Below are positions 1 through 9,245 of a stretch of DNA of 64,000 nt, in pieces. The translations under genes were made by a program, and so were the position numbers. Numbering within the stretch: the first letter of the stretch is position 1; each line of letters opens with the position of its first letter. The DNA comes from Alphaproteobacteria bacterium (GTDB lineage: Bacteria; Pseudomonadota; Alphaproteobacteria; RF32; CAG-239): the NCBI GenBank assembly GCA_015062535.1, contig SUUK01000006.1:36916-100915 (forward strand), in the 5' to 3' direction. Under the pieces are notes generated by a model. It worked only from the letters and a program-made list of their open reading frames with translations. It did not search any database and was not told the origin of the DNA.

Positions 1-1
1 T

Positions 2-1399
2 GCAACTTTAATGTTAAATAACAACCAATATCGAGGGCTATTTATTGATGAGGGCTTAACAAGATTTTACCCTTACAAAGAATACACTGCCCACCCACTT
101 GGTTATGTTGGCTCAGTATCAACCAAAGACTTAGAAACATCTGATGCCCCATTACTACAAGTCCCTGGCTTTAAGATTGGTAAATCAGGCTTTGAAAAGA
201 CCTATGACCTTTCCCTAAGAGGCACCGAAGGAACTCTATCATATGAGGTAAACGCCTATGGTCGTATCATGCAAGAGCTAGAAAAAAAAGAAGGCATCAA
301 AGGAAACGATTTAGACCTAACCATCGATATACGTTTACAAAAAATCGCTTATGATGCATTCAAAAAAGAAGCTGGCGCAGCCGTTGTTATGGATGTACAT
401 ACTGGCGAAATTTTAGCCTTTGTATCTGTACCTGCCTATGACCCAAATTTATTTGTAGATGGCATCTCTGTAAAAAATTGGAATAATCTTTTATATGATG
501 AAAAAACACCACTAACCGACAAGGCTATCTCTGGACAATATTCCCCAGGCTCAACATTTAAAATTGCCGTAGCCTTAGCCGCTCTTGAAGAAGGTGTAAT
601 AGATACCTCAACCACATCATATTGCTCAGGCAAAATGAAACTAGGCAATCACCTATTCCACTGTTGGCGTCACGCAGGTCATGGCAAACAAAACGTTATC
701 GAAGCAATCAAAAACTCATGTGACATTTTCTTCTATGAAACAGCTCTAAAACTTGGCATTGAAAAAATTGCCCAAATGAGCAAAAGACTTGGACTTGGCA
801 AGACCTATGAACTCGGCTTAGAAAATCAAAAAGAAGGTGTAATTCCAGATAAACAATGGAAACTCTCCAAACTAAAATCACCATGGCAACAAGGTGAAAC
901 CGTTATTGCCGGCATTGGTCAAGGATATGTTCTTGTCACCCCACTCCAATTAGCAACTATGCTATCAAGGGTAGTTAACGGGGGCTACGAAGTAGAGCCA
1001 ACTTTCATTAAAAAAGAAACCACCCCAAAATTTCCAAAACTAAACATCAAACAATCATCAATCGATATTGTAAAACAAGGAATGTTTGAGGTAGTAAATG
1101 GCTTAGGTGGCACCGCCGTTGGTGCAAGACCCAAAACTAAAGACCTAAAAATTGGTGGCAAAACTGGAACAACTCAAGTTCGTCGTATATCTTTAAGCGA
1201 AAGACAAAAAGGTATCATAAAAGACGAAGACCTACCTTGGAAATATAGAAACCATGCATGGTTTATGGCTTATGCTCCACACAATTCCCCCAAATATGCC
1301 ATAGCTGTAATTGTTGAGCATGGAAGATCAGGTTCTGCAGTTGCTGCTCCAATCGCATCAAAAATTCTAGAAGAAGCAATCAAATTAGATATAAGGTAG
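2..1399 (+). CDS. mrdA: Penicillin-binding protein 2 (peptidoglycan D,D-transpeptidase), 5' end outside window
   Basis: This is the elongasome transpeptidase that cross-links peptidoglycan on the outer face of the inner membrane. The frame is open to the window edge. The ATG at 11 is probably internal, because the catalytic serine would be residue 181 here against about 330 in E. coli PBP2, so roughly 150 N-terminal residues (membrane anchor and part of the pedestal) are missing. Visible motifs, numbered from the ATG at 11, are S-T-F-K at 181-184 (nucleophile), the S-C-D triad motif near 240, and K-T-G-T at 384-387. rodA follows after 6 bp, the usual mrdA-mrdB pairing, which separates it from the divisome enzyme FtsI. 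Confidence 0.93.
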   Translation, partial: ATLMLNNNQYRGLFIDEGLTRFYPYKEYTAHPLGYVGSVSTKDLETSDAPLLQVPGFKIGKSGFEKTYDLSLRGTEGTLSYEVNAYGRIMQELEKKEGIKGNDLDLTIDIRLQKIAYDAFKKEAGAAVVMDVHTGEILAFVSVPAYDPNLFVDGISVKNWNNLLYDEKTPLTDKAISGQYSPGSTFKIAVALAALEEGVIDTSTTSYCSGKMKLGNHLFHCWRHAGHGKQNVIEAIKNSCDIFFYETALKLGIEKIAQMSKRLGLGKTYELGLENQKEGVIPDKQWKLSKLKSPWQQGETVIAGIGQGYVLVTPLQLATMLSRVVNGGYEVEPTFIKKETTPKFPKLNIKQSSIDIVKQGMFEVVNGLGGTAVGARPKTKDLKIGGKTGTTQVRRISLSERQKGIIKDEDLPWKYRNHAWFMAYAPHNSPKYAIAVIVEHGRSGSAVAAPIASKILEEAIKLDIR

Positions 1400-1405
1400 C
1401 AAAAA

Positions 1406-2539
1406 ATGGCAATAATCTTAAATCAAAACCAAAACCTAACCCTAAAAGAGCGTTTCTTTAACCTAAACTTTATATTCATAGGTATTGTTTGCTTACTTGC
1501 CCTTATCGGTTGTTTAATTTTATATTCTGCAGCCGGAGGAAAGCTCGCCCCATGGGCACTAAATCAAGCCATCCGCTTTGGAATGGGATTAGGTGTAATG
1601 CTTGTTGCCTCAATGATAAGACCAGAATTTTATTTCAAAATTTCTACCCCATTTTATGTTTTCACATTAATACTCTTAATCATTGTAGAAGTAGCAGGCC
1701 ATACCGGTATGGGCGCCCAACGTTGGATAAACTTAGGCTTTTTCAAACTCCAACCATCAGAGCTAATGAAAATTGCCATAGTTTTAGAACTAGCTCGCTA
1801 CTTTAGTCAAACTCCCCTTTCTACAATCAAAACCATAAAGGGTATTATAAAACCCGCCATTATGGTCATAGCCCCTGTTGCTCTAATCATTATGCAACCA
1901 GACCTTGGCACATCATTAATGATATTATTTACTGCCGTTGCACTATTTTATCTAGCCGGAGTACAATGGTATAAATTTGCTTCGTGCATAGGAGCAGTTG
2001 CACTACTTGCCCCAATTTTGTGGCACAAACTACATGCCTACCAACAAAACCGCATCTTAACATTCTTAAATCCCGAAAGAGACCCACAAGGTGCTGGCTA
2101 TCATATCATCCAAGCCAAAATTGCTTTAGGCTCAGGAGGATTAACTGGTAAAGGATTTTTATCAGGCACTCAAAGTCACCTAAACTTCTTACCCGAAAAA
2201 CACACAGACTTTATTTTCACCATGTTCTCAGAAGAATTTGGTATGCTTGGCGGAGTTTTAATCATCATCTTAAACCTAATACTAATCAGCTATGGCTACT
2301 GGTTTGCATTTCGCATCCACCCTGCCAACTATTTTGGCAAAATGGTTATATTAGGACTAAATACCAACTACTTTTTATATGTATTTATCAATATTGCCAT
2401 GGTTATTGGCTTGCTACCGGTTGTTGGCGTACCGCTTCCTTTAATAAGCTATGGCGGTACAGTAATCATTTCGGTTATGGCAAGTTTTGGGATAATGATG
2501 TCATTTTACGTCCACAAAGATAAAGATTTAAGAAAATAG
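1406..2539 (+). CDS. rodA: RodA, SEDS-family peptidoglycan glycosyltransferase
   Basis: RodA polymerises lipid II glycan strands for cell elongation and works with PBP2, encoded just upstream. The 377-residue protein is almost wholly hydrophobic, with about ten membrane spans. SEDS landmarks are G-A-Q-R-W near 103-107, Q-P-S-E-L-M-K about 15 residues later, Q-P-D-L-G-T, the loop L-P-E-K-H-T-D-F-I-F whose Asp is the likely catalytic residue, and S-Y-G-G near the C-terminus. The second SEDS gene in this window (58500-59633) sits in the division cluster and is called ftsW, so pairing with PBP2 supports rodA here. Confidence 0.93.
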   Translation: MAIILNQNQNLTLKERFFNLNFIFIGIVCLLALIGCLILYSAAGGKLAPWALNQAIRFGMGLGVMLVASMIRPEFYFKISTPFYVFTLILLIIVEVAGHTGMGAQRWINLGFFKLQPSELMKIAIVLELARYFSQTPLSTIKTIKGIIKPAIMVIAPVALIIMQPDLGTSLMILFTAVALFYLAGVQWYKFASCIGAVALLAPILWHKLHAYQQNRILTFLNPERDPQGAGYHIIQAKIALGSGGLTGKGFLSGTQSHLNFLPEKHTDFIFTMFSEEFGMLGGVLIIILNLILISYGYWFAFRIHPANYFGKMVILGLNTNYFLYVFINIAMVIGLLPVVGVPLPLISYGGTVIISVMASFGIMMSFYVHKDKDLRK

Positions 2540-2593
2540 CCTATTGAAAAATTACAAATTAAAATTATATCCGTCTTAAAACAAGGAGGATAT

Positions 2594-3004
2594 ATGTTAA
2601 AACAATACGTTACACTACTAACATTTTGCATCACATTATGTTCATGCGCCACTCAAAAAAAATACATCGCTCAACTAAATAACGATATAAACAAATCATA
2701 TTCAGAAATCATAAACCAGTACGGCAACCCAAGCACTACTAAACGCCTTAAAAATGGAGATATGATAATAACCTATGTAAACGTAAACACCGAGCTTTTA
2801 CCAGACCCAAACTATTTTCCAAACAACACCGATTTTCTAACCGAAGATGAAGAATTTTATCCATTCACATATGGTGGAAACGAAATCCCTGTCGGAAATT
2901 TTATGGGTGAAGAAATAACAAACTATTGCCAAACCAAGTTTTACCTAACCAACAATCACGTTACCTCCTGGAGCCTAAAAGGTAATTCATGTGTTGCATT
3001 ATAG
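2594..3004 (+). CDS. Small putative lipoprotein
   Basis: The 136-residue product starts with a type II signal peptide: a hydrophobic stretch followed by a lipobox ending L-C-S-C around residues 15-18. It should therefore be lipid-anchored, either periplasmic or on the outer membrane. A strong ribosome binding site (AAGGAGG, 2584-2590) precedes the ATG. The mature part resembles small SmpA/BamE-like lipoproteins only in size and in the phrase I-N-Q-Y-G-N-P-S-T; this similarity is weak and I do not name a function. Its last 44 bp overlap the end of the convergent ankyrin gene. Confidence 0.75.
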   Translation: MLKQYVTLLTFCITLCSCATQKKYIAQLNNDINKSYSEIINQYGNPSTTKRLKNGDMIITYVNVNTELLPDPNYFPNNTDFLTEDEEFYPFTYGGNEIPVGNFMGEEITNYCQTKFYLTNNHVTSWSLKGNSCVAL

Positions 3005-3674
3005 CCAACTTATCTTCATCATTATCTTTATTTTCAGTTTTTATTTTCACATACGCGTCTTTAATTTTTCCCAAAACTTCATCATTTCGAGCATATTCAA
3101 AAGCATCTTTATCTGTCATATCTTTTAATAAAGGATCAGCACCATGCATAACTAATTTATATGCAATATCACCATATCCCCAATTAGCTGTCGTCATAAG
3201 TGCTGTCATACCAATTTTATTAGTTTCATCAACCTTAGCACCATTTTCAAGCAATATATCGACATAATGCTCAACACCATATTTTGCAGCCCAAATAAGG
3301 GCTGTATTTCCATTAAAGTCATCTTTAGCATTTAAATCTGCCCCATCTTCAATAAATTTCATAAATTTATTAAATTCATTAACATCACTAAAATCAACAT
3401 GAAATCTAATAGAATCAATTAAATCTTTTCCTAATTTTTTTGCATCAATAGGAGATACACGTTTATCTATTGCCCCATTTTCTTCCAATATCCGAGCAAC
3501 TAAATCAAGGTTATTTTCTCTTGCAATACCCAATGCGCTAAAGCCTCTTTTAATACGATTAACATCAACTCCAAGTTTTATCAGCATATCAACTTTTGCG
3601 CATTTTATACGCTCATCCATATCCTTATTTTTTATTATCTCAAACAGCTGCTTTTCTAAAATATCTTCACTCAT
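2961..3674 (-). CDS. Ankyrin-repeat protein
   Basis: The 237-residue protein has no signal peptide. Residues 1-35 form a head (D-I-L-E-K-Q-L-F-E-I-I then I-K-L-G-V-D-V-N) that recurs in most other ankyrin genes of the window. The middle is degenerate, and residues about 120-200 carry at least two clear ankyrin repeats (G-N-T-A-L-I-W-A-A and G-M-T-A-L-M-T-T-A). Ankyrin repeats bind proteins; the partner is unknown. A promoter at 3704-3732 (TTGTAA, 17 bp, TAAAAT, read on the minus strand) matches those of three other ankyrin genes here. The gene converges on and overlaps the lipoprotein gene. Confidence 0.85.
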   Translation of the reverse strand: MSEDILEKQLFEIIKNKDMDERIKCAKVDMLIKLGVDVNRIKRGFSALGIARENNLDLVARILEENGAIDKRVSPIDAKKLGKDLIDSIRFHVDFSDVNEFNKFMKFIEDGADLNAKDDFNGNTALIWAAKYGVEHYVDILLENGAKVDETNKIGMTALMTTANWGYGDIAYKLVMHGADPLLKDMTDKDAFEYARNDEVLGKIKDAYVKIKTENKDNDEDKLAIMQHMNYLLGSRR

Positions 3675-3703
3675 TTTCCACTCTTTCTTTCAAAACATAA
3701 GCT

Positions 3704-3732
3704 ATTTTACTACATTTTCTCCCCTTTTACAA
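3704..3732 (-). promoter_or_regulatory. Sigma70-type promoter of the ankyrin gene 2961-3674
   Basis: On the minus strand the -35 TTGTAA (3727-3732) and the -10 TAAAAT (3704-3709) are separated by 17 bp. Spacing, hexamers and a purine-rich spacer recur ahead of the ankyrin genes starting at 32167, 53175 and 63303. Confidence 0.6.
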
Positions 3733-3759
3733 TAAAAAACTCCCTCCATCATCCTCATT

Positions 3760-3940
3760 CTACTTTGCAACACACACCAAAGCCCTCATCCCTCGATTAC
3801 CAGCAACACACACCTTTCCCTCATCCCTCGATTGCCACACACTCCCCGATGTCATCCCTCAATTACCCGCAACACACACCTTTTCGTCATCCCTCGATTG
3901 CGCTAAGCAATCGTCAAGGAATCTTCAAATTAACCCCCCC
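3760..3940. repeat. Family A palindromic repeat cluster (several partial copies)
   Basis: This gap holds at least four left halves of the motif CATCCCTCGATT, separated by CAACACACACC-like spacers. The last copy is the fullest, with the stem ATTGC/GCAAT followed by GTCAAGGAATCT. The same family occurs at 51240-51345, 53250-53370 and 62490-62545, in each case beside an ankyrin gene. No convincing gene lies in the gap. Confidence 0.7.
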
Positions 3941-3993
3941 CCTTAAAAAAACACTCGTTATACACACCCCAAAATCAAAAAAACACTTTTTTA

Positions 3994-4022
3994 TTGTCAA
4001 ACTTTTTTTTCTTACATATAAT
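3994..4022 (+). promoter_or_regulatory. Sigma70-type promoter of ssb
   Basis: TTGTCA at 3994-3999 and a consensus TATAAT at 4017-4022 are separated by 17 bp. Transcription would begin about 4029, giving a leader of roughly 35 nt before the ssb ATG at 4064. Confidence 0.7.
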
Positions 4023-4063
4023 CCTCCCACAAACAACATTTCATTTAGAAAAGGCAATAAAAA

Positions 4064-4528
4064 ATGGCTGGAAGCATAAATAAAGTAATTTTAGTAGGTA
4101 ATCTTGGTCAAGATCCACGCGTTAGCAACACCCAATCTGGCGCTAAAGTTGTAAACTTCAACCTTGCGACATCAGAATCTTGGCGTGATAAAGCAACTGG
4201 TGAACGCAAAGACCGTACAGAATGGCACAGAGTAGTTATTTTTAACTCAGGCCTTGCAGACACAGCAGAAAGATATCTTCGTAAAGGTTCAAAAGTATAT
4301 CTAGAAGGCGCACTTCAAACTCGTGAATGGGAAGACCAAAATGGTCAAAAACGCTACACAACAGAAGTTGTATTGCAAAACTTCAATAGCTCACTTGTTA
4401 TGCTAGATGGCCGTTCAGATGGTGCACCTCAAGGAAGTGGCGACATTTACGATTCTTCATCAGCTTCAGCTGGTTGGGATGCAACTCCTAGCACATCAGA
4501 TGTAGCAGATGATGATATTCCTTTCTAA
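4064..4528 (+). CDS. ssb: Single-stranded DNA-binding protein
   Basis: SSB coats single-stranded DNA during replication, recombination and repair, and recruits partner enzymes through its C-terminal tip. The 154-residue protein has the usual N-terminal OB fold (residues about 4-110), opening with [14 protein letters not shown] short Ser/Ala/Asp-rich linker follows, and it ends in the classic acidic tip D-D-D-I-P-F. AAAGG lies nine bases before the ATG. The gene has its own promoter and a terminator hairpin, so it is probably monocistronic. Confidence 0.97.
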   Translation: MAGSINKVILVGNLGQDPRVSNTQSGAKVVNFNLATSESWRDKATGERKDRTEWHRVVIFNSGLADTAERYLRKGSKVYLEGALQTREWEDQNGQKRYTTEVVLQNFNSSLVMLDGRSDGAPQGSGDIYDSSSASAGWDATPSTSDVADDDIPF

Positions 4529-4551
4529 TAAAAACAATTAAATATCTCCCC

Positions 4552-4581
4552 AAACCCTTAAAGCCACCACTTTAAGGGTTT
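4552..4581 (+). terminator. Rho-independent terminator after ssb
   Basis: A perfect 12-bp stem, AAACCCTTAAAG with CTTTAAGGGTTT, encloses a 6-nt loop. It begins about 24 bp after the ssb stop and is followed by a T-rich stretch. Confidence 0.8.
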
Positions 4582-4603
4582 ATTCTTAAAAAAAGGAAAA
4601 AAT

Positions 4604-4821
4604 ATGTTATTTAACAAAATCGCAATCTTAGGTATTGGTTTAATTGGCTCATCACTTGCTAGAAACATCATAGAAAAAAACATCTCCAAAGAGCTTTTGA
4701 AGATTTAATTGCCTTAGAGCGAAATATCCGCTGGGATGAAGGAGATAAACTCTATAATTTATTCTCACGCACACAAAAAATAAGAAAAGATGTCATCGAG
4801 GCAAAAGAGCACCAACCATAA
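4604..4821 (+). pseudogene. tyrA: Prephenate dehydrogenase (tyrA) remnant with large internal deletion
   Basis: Two short pieces look like opposite ends of prephenate/arogenate dehydrogenase. From 4604 the frame reads a Rossmann start, K-I-A-I-L-G-I-G-L-I-G-S-S-L-A-R, and stops at 4706. From about 4693 a different frame reads F-E-D-L-I-A-L-E-R-N-I-R-W-D, then a tail like the TyrA C-terminus (L-F-S-R-T-Q-K-I-R), with a stop at 4819. A working enzyme has about 290-310 residues, so most of the centre is missing and the junction is out of frame. The start still has an AAAGGAAA binding site. Aromatic-pathway loss at this locus is inferred from this piece only. Confidence 0.7.
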
Positions 4822-4899
4822 GCAGAAAAATTATTAAAAGAAACCTTAATTAAATAAAATTTAAATCTTTCCCTCTATATTAAAAAAAGGAGGTTTAAT

Positions 4900-6702
4900 A
4901 TGCAAAAACGCCATAAAAATATACACCTAAATCAAACGGACTTAAAATATCATCAAACATTAAAGAAAGTCTCACGTTTTCTAAAAAATAATTTTTACCT
5001 TTTAATCTCAACAATAGCTGTATTTTTATTTATCTATTTTGGGATTAACCAATGGGATGTATGCTATGGTGATGCAGATGGCTACATGAGAGCTATAAGA
5101 GTAAACAACTGGCATAATAATCCTCTATTCTGGGAGCAAAAAATCTACCAAAGCAACTACCCATTTGGTGAAGTAAATCACTGGACAAGATTTGTAGACA
5201 TTTTATGGCTGATATGTAGCGCCCCATTTTTTAATCAATTTGCCCTAAAAGATGCCCTATTTTTAGGTGGTGCTTTTTTATCCCCTATCGTTGGTATTAT
5301 TGCGGTATCAATGCTAGGTTATGGATTAAAACGCCAGTTCAACATTTTTCTGGCACTTCTTGGATGTTTATTTTTTATGAATATGCACCAAACCCAATTT
5401 GAATTTTCATTTTATAGAGCAGACCATCATTCCGTACTAATGGCTTTAGGCTTATACTCAATGTCAAACCTAATGTGCTACCTAAAAAAACATCAAAATC
5501 GCTATCTTTTTCGCCTAAGTTTATCCTTAAGTTTGATGACTTTTACATCTATTGAGGCAATACTTATCACCCCAATCTTTTTACTCTATTTCATATACCA
5601 ATATGTATTTAAAAATAACTCCTTAAACCCTGCCTATACTATCATAAAATACTACACCATATTTATTGTCATTTTCTTTATCTTAAACCCACCTTTTGAG
5701 GGCTACTTCTACCCAGATAATGGCAGATTATCCATTTTATACATAACTGCCTCCACACTCACATTAATCGCCCTAAAAATACTATGCAGTCAAAGAATAC
5801 ACACAAAGCGCCTCAAAATAGTATCACTTTTGTGTTCCGCATCTGTTATCTTTTTACTTTTAGTTTTAATCTTTTCAAAAGATATTTTGCTTCCACCACT
5901 TGCCCCCGAGATAAAAACAATTTGGAGCAATCGAATTGCTGAGATGAAACATTTTTATGATTTTCCAATCTCGTCAATAATCAACTTATACGCTACATCA
6001 ACAATCGCTTTGTTATTAAACATTATTTTGCTCTTAACATCAAAGCGCCACAAAAAATTACTAATCTTAAATCTAATCATTGGCTTGCCTCTACATGCAT
6101 TATCGCTATATGCCACTCGATTTTATATATACCAACCTATATATATATTTATTCCATTTTTATGCTTTATAGATAAATTATATTATAGTTCAGATTTTCA
6201 TAAGAGAAAAAGCAACGAATTCCCATCAGTTATTTACTCTGCATGTTTAATTATTTTATTGCTAGAAGAATTAATATCTATGCCAATAATACTAGAACAT
6301 AAACCAGATAATAAATCAACTTATTATAGTTCTTTAAGTCAAACAATAAAACTCCACCAAGGAACGCTATTAACAGATACATTTCTATCACCACGCTTTG
6401 TCTATGAATGTGGTGTAAATACTGTTTCAACACCTTACCACAGAAATAAAGAGGGTATAATAGACGGCTATAAAATTTTATTTAGCTCTGATGATTATGA
6501 GCTAATTCCTCTATTATTAAAACACCAAATAACTCAAATTGTACTTTTTGAAAACTATGGTAACAAATTTTATGACCTATCAGAAGAAAATAAACAAAAA
6601 CTATATTATCGCCTCATAAAAAGAGAACGCATCCCCCCTTTCTTAAAAGAAATTCCATCAATTCATTCCAACGTAAGGCACTATAAGGTGTCTACATTAT
6701 AA
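4900..6702 (+). CDS. GT-C-type multipass membrane glycosyltransferase (putative)
   Basis: The 600-residue protein has an N-terminal cytoplasmic stretch, about 11-13 membrane spans, and a soluble C-terminal part of about 130 residues. The first periplasmic loop has D-A-D-G-Y-M-R-A-I-R-V followed by N-H-W-T-R-F-V-D. That layout (an acidic D-x-D-x-Y-M-R motif, then H-W-x-R-x-V-D) is typical of proteobacterial GT-C-fold enzymes that use lipid-linked sugars. A strong AAAGGAGG precedes the ATG. Substrate and acceptor cannot be read from the sequence. It follows the tyrA remnant and ends at a shared terminator. Confidence 0.7.
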   Translation: MQKRHKNIHLNQTDLKYHQTLKKVSRFLKNNFYLLISTIAVFLFIYFGINQWDVCYGDADGYMRAIRVNNWHNNPLFWEQKIYQSNYPFGEVNHWTRFVDILWLICSAPFFNQFALKDALFLGGAFLSPIVGIIAVSMLGYGLKRQFNIFLALLGCLFFMNMHQTQFEFSFYRADHHSVLMALGLYSMSNLMCYLKKHQNRYLFRLSLSLSLMTFTSIEAILITPIFLLYFIYQYVFKNNSLNPAYTIIKYYTIFIVIFFILNPPFEGYFYPDNGRLSILYITASTLTLIALKILCSQRIHTKRLKIVSLLCSASVIFLLLVLIFSKDILLPPLAPEIKTIWSNRIAEMKHFYDFPISSIINLYATSTIALLLNIILLLTSKRHKKLLILNLIIGLPLHALSLYATRFYIYQPIYIFIPFLCFIDKLYYSSDFHKRKSNEFPSVIYSACLIILLLEELISMPIILEHKPDNKSTYYSSLSQTIKLHQGTLLTDTFLSPRFVYECGVNTVSTPYHRNKEGIIDGYKILFSSDDYELIPLLLKHQITQIVLFENYGNKFYDLSEENKQKLYYRLIKRERIPPFLKEIPSIHSNVRHYKVSTL

Positions 6703-6705
6703 AAA

Positions 6706-6729
6706 AAAGAGGAGTAACTACTCCTCTTT
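6706..6729. terminator. Bidirectional terminator between convergent genes
   Basis: AAAGAGGAGTA pairs with TACTCCTCTTT around a 2-nt centre. A-rich and T-rich flanks allow it to work for both the plus-strand gene ending at 6702 and the minus-strand gene whose stop codon (6718-6720) lies inside the hairpin. Confidence 0.7.
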
Positions 6730-7542
6730 ATCTTTAAGTATTCGAACAATCTCCCAAACAAAACCATATGCCACCATAACAAGAGATATAGCACATAAAG
6801 TTATAAGAAAGATATATGGATATGTTCCGCTATATCTCAAAGTTTCAACATCAAACCTTTTAGTTGATACAAAAACTTTTTGGTATTCTGCTACATTAAA
6901 CAAACCATATCGATAAAAATAAACAAAGTCGCCTTTTTTTATTTCTTCATTTGTTGCTATATCAATGTTTTTTGTTAATGGGTATTTAATGCCATTATTA
7001 ATCATTACTTCATTATCTGGCAAAACCTCAAACACCTCACCTCTATCAATTTCAAACAACTTAAAATTAGGTTCATACATAAGAGGTATAATAAGTAATA
7101 AACAAACACCCAAAAAAACTTTTTGATGAACTGGATGTTTAACCAAAATCACCCAATACATAAAAATAGCAGATACTAAAAAAACCAAAAGAATACACCA
7201 AGGATTAAGCAATTTTTCAAATAAGTCCTTTTCCAAAAAACGATTAATCAATTTTGCATCTTCCAATGATATAGTACTAGCAAATATCTCAAACTGATTG
7301 ATATATACAAAAATTTTATTACCAATCTCTAGTTTTTCACCAGATGCCACATCAACCAGCGGAATCTCAAACTCGCGAAAAACTTCTTTGTTATCGATAA
7401 TTTTTACCATGCTTTGTTCTTCATTTATCGAAACAATTCTGCCACAACAAAGAACATCTTTATCACTCTCAACAATTCTAGGAAGAAAAATATATCCTAA
7501 AACCATCAATAATCCGAACGCCACAAAACATAATTTCTTCAT
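6718..7542 (-). CDS. Membrane protein of unknown function with two similar soluble domains
   Basis: I do not recognise a family for this 274-residue protein. It has an N-terminal span (about 4-22), two adjacent spans near 115-160 and one near 245-265. Between the spans are two similar beta-rich segments: one near residues 32-90 (G-R-I-V-S-I-N...G-N-K-I-F-V-Y) and one near 170-225 (G-E-V-F-E-V-L...K-G-D-F-V-Y-F-Y). This suggests an internal duplication with both domains outside the membrane. No Shine-Dalgarno sequence is obvious. It stands alone between a shared terminator and the yejF end. Confidence 0.55.
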   Translation of the reverse strand: MKKLCFVAFGLLMVLGYIFLPRIVESDKDVLCCGRIVSINEEQSMVKIIDNKEVFREFEIPLVDVASGEKLEIGNKIFVYINQFEIFASTISLEDAKLINRFLEKDLFEKLLNPWCILLVFLVSAIFMYWVILVKHPVHQKVFLGVCLLLIIPLMYEPNFKLFEIDRGEVFEVLPDNEVMINNGIKYPLTKNIDIATNEEIKKGDFVYFYRYGLFNVAEYQKVFVSTKRFDVETLRYSGTYPYIFLITLCAISLVMVAYGFVWEIVRILKDKEE

Positions 7543-7652
7543 AATTGTAAATATTTATATTAGACATAATTTTTATAATCACGACTCTATAACTAGAGCG
7601 AAATCACTTTTTTGTCAAACATTTTATAAAAAAATAATCCTAACGTCCCAAA

Positions 7653-9245
7653 CTACAATATTGATGCTCTAATAAGCTCCTTAGAGTATTCACTAATTGG
7701 CTCATTAAATATTTTATCCGCAGAACCATACTCAACAACCCTACCATTCTTCATTACCATAATATCATGAGAAATAGCTTTAATTGCCCTCATATCATGA
7801 GAAATAAACAAATAAGCAATCTTCTTATTTTCTTGAATATTCTTTAGTAGCTTAATAATCTCAGCTTGCACTGTTACATCAAGCGCAGATGTTGGCTCAT
7901 CTAAAATTAAAACCTTAGGATTAACCGCTATTGCCCTTGCTATTGCAATACGTTGCCTTTGACCACCCGAAAATTCATGCGGGTATTTATACAAAACATC
8001 ACTATCAAGCCCCACATCTAAAAGCACTTTTTTAACTTTTTCTTCAAGCTCATCTTTCTTCATCTTAAGATTATGAACCTTAATTCCCTCACCCACAATC
8101 TCTAAAATATTCATTCTAGGATTAAGCGAATTATATGGGTCTTGAAACACAACTTGCACTGCTTTTCTAAAATCTTTCTCACTTCTAACATTAATTGATT
8201 TAGAAGTTAAAATACTTCCCTTATATTTTTGAAGCTCAGCCAAGCACATACCAAGAGTTGTTTTACCACTACCACTTTCGCCAACAACTCCCAAAGTCTT
8301 TCCTTCCATCAAAGAAAAACTAACTCCATCAAGAGCCTTAATTTCTTTAACAACTTTACCAAAAATATTTTTTTTCAAAGCAAAACTAACAGATAAATCC
8401 CTTGCTTCCATAATTTTTCTAGCATTAAAATTGCGCCTTAAAAACTTTTTATCAAACGCTCCCAAAAGTTCTTTGGTATAACTATGAAAAGGTGCATTAA
8501 AAATATTTCCAACACTACCCTCTTCAACAATAACCCCATCTTTCATCACAATCACACGATTTGCAATTTTTCTAACCACTCCCAAATCATGCGAGATAAA
8601 AATAATCGCCATATTAAGCTTTTCTTTTAAATCTAGTAACAACTCTAATATCTGCTTTTGAACAGTCACATCAAGAGCTGTTGTTGGCTCATCTGCAATC
8701 AAAATTTTTGGAGCATTTGCAACCGCCATAGCTATCATCACACGCTGTCTTTGCCCACCCGAAAGCTCAAATGGATAAGCATTAACTCTGTCCTTATAAT
8801 TTTCAATACCAACAAGTTTTAATAAATATCTAGCTCTAGCCATTGCCTTTTTCTTTGAAACTTTTTTATGAACTCTAATAACCTCAGCAATCTGCTCACC
8901 AATTTTCATCAAAGGATTAAGAGAGCTCATTGGCTCTTGGAAAATCATACTAATTTCCCCACCTCTAATCTCTTGCCATTCATTATCAGAAAAAGCTGTT
9001 AGCTCCTTGTTATTATATACAATAGAGTTAGTACTTTTATAAAGAACTTTCCTCTCATCTAAAAGTCCCAAAATAGATAAAGCTGTAACCGATTTACCAC
9101 TACCACTCTCACCAACAATCGCTAAAACTTCACCTTCATGCAACTGAAAACTACTATTATAAACCGCAGAAAAAATACCGCCATTTTCATTAAAAAAGCG
9201 CACATTCAAACTCTTAACATCTAATATTGGCTCTTTAGTTATCAT
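7653..9245 (-). CDS. yejF: YejF-like dual ATP-binding subunit of a peptide/microcin C ABC importer
   Basis: This cytoplasmic protein carries two complete ABC ATPase cassettes in one chain, as in YejF and other fused Opp-type ATPases. Each half has a Walker A (G-E-S-G-S-G-K-S and G-E-S-G-S-G-K-T), a signature (L-S-G-G-Q-R-Q-R and F-S-G-G-Q-R-Q-R) and a Walker B ending in D-E-P-T. A longer frame begins at 9260, but the ATG at 9243-9245 forms an ATGA overlap with the yejE stop, the usual translational coupling, so I chose that start (530 residues). It would power uptake of oligopeptides through the YejE permease encoded upstream. Confidence 0.88.
   Translation of the reverse strand: MITKEPILDVKSLNVRFFNENGGIFSAVYNSSFQLHEGEVLAIVGESGSGKSVTALSILGLLDERKVLYKSTNSIVYNNKELTAFSDNEWQEIRGGEISMIFQEPMSSLNPLMKIGEQIAEVIRVHKKVSKKKAMARARYLLKLVGIENYKDRVNAYPFELSGGQRQRVMIAMAVANAPKILIADEPTTALDVTVQKQILELLLDLKEKLNMAIIFISHDLGVVRKIANRVIVMKDGVIVEEGSVGNIFNAPFHSYTKELLGAFDKKFLRRNFNARKIMEARDLSVSFALKKNIFGKVVKEIKALDGVSFSLMEGKTLGVVGESGSGKTTLGMCLAELQKYKGSILTSKSINVRSEKDFRKAVQVVFQDPYNSLNPRMNILEIVGEGIKVHNLKMKKDELEEKVKKVLLDVGLDSDVLYKYPHEFSGGQRQRIAIARAIAVNPKVLILDEPTSALDVTVQAEIIKLLKNIQENKKIAYLFISHDMRAIKAISHDIMVMKNGRVVEYGSADKIFNEPISEYSKELIRASIL

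Noticed and set aside
3765..4079. 104-residue frame before ssb
   Set aside because: It only translates family A repeat copies and runs into ssb in another frame; it has no binding site.
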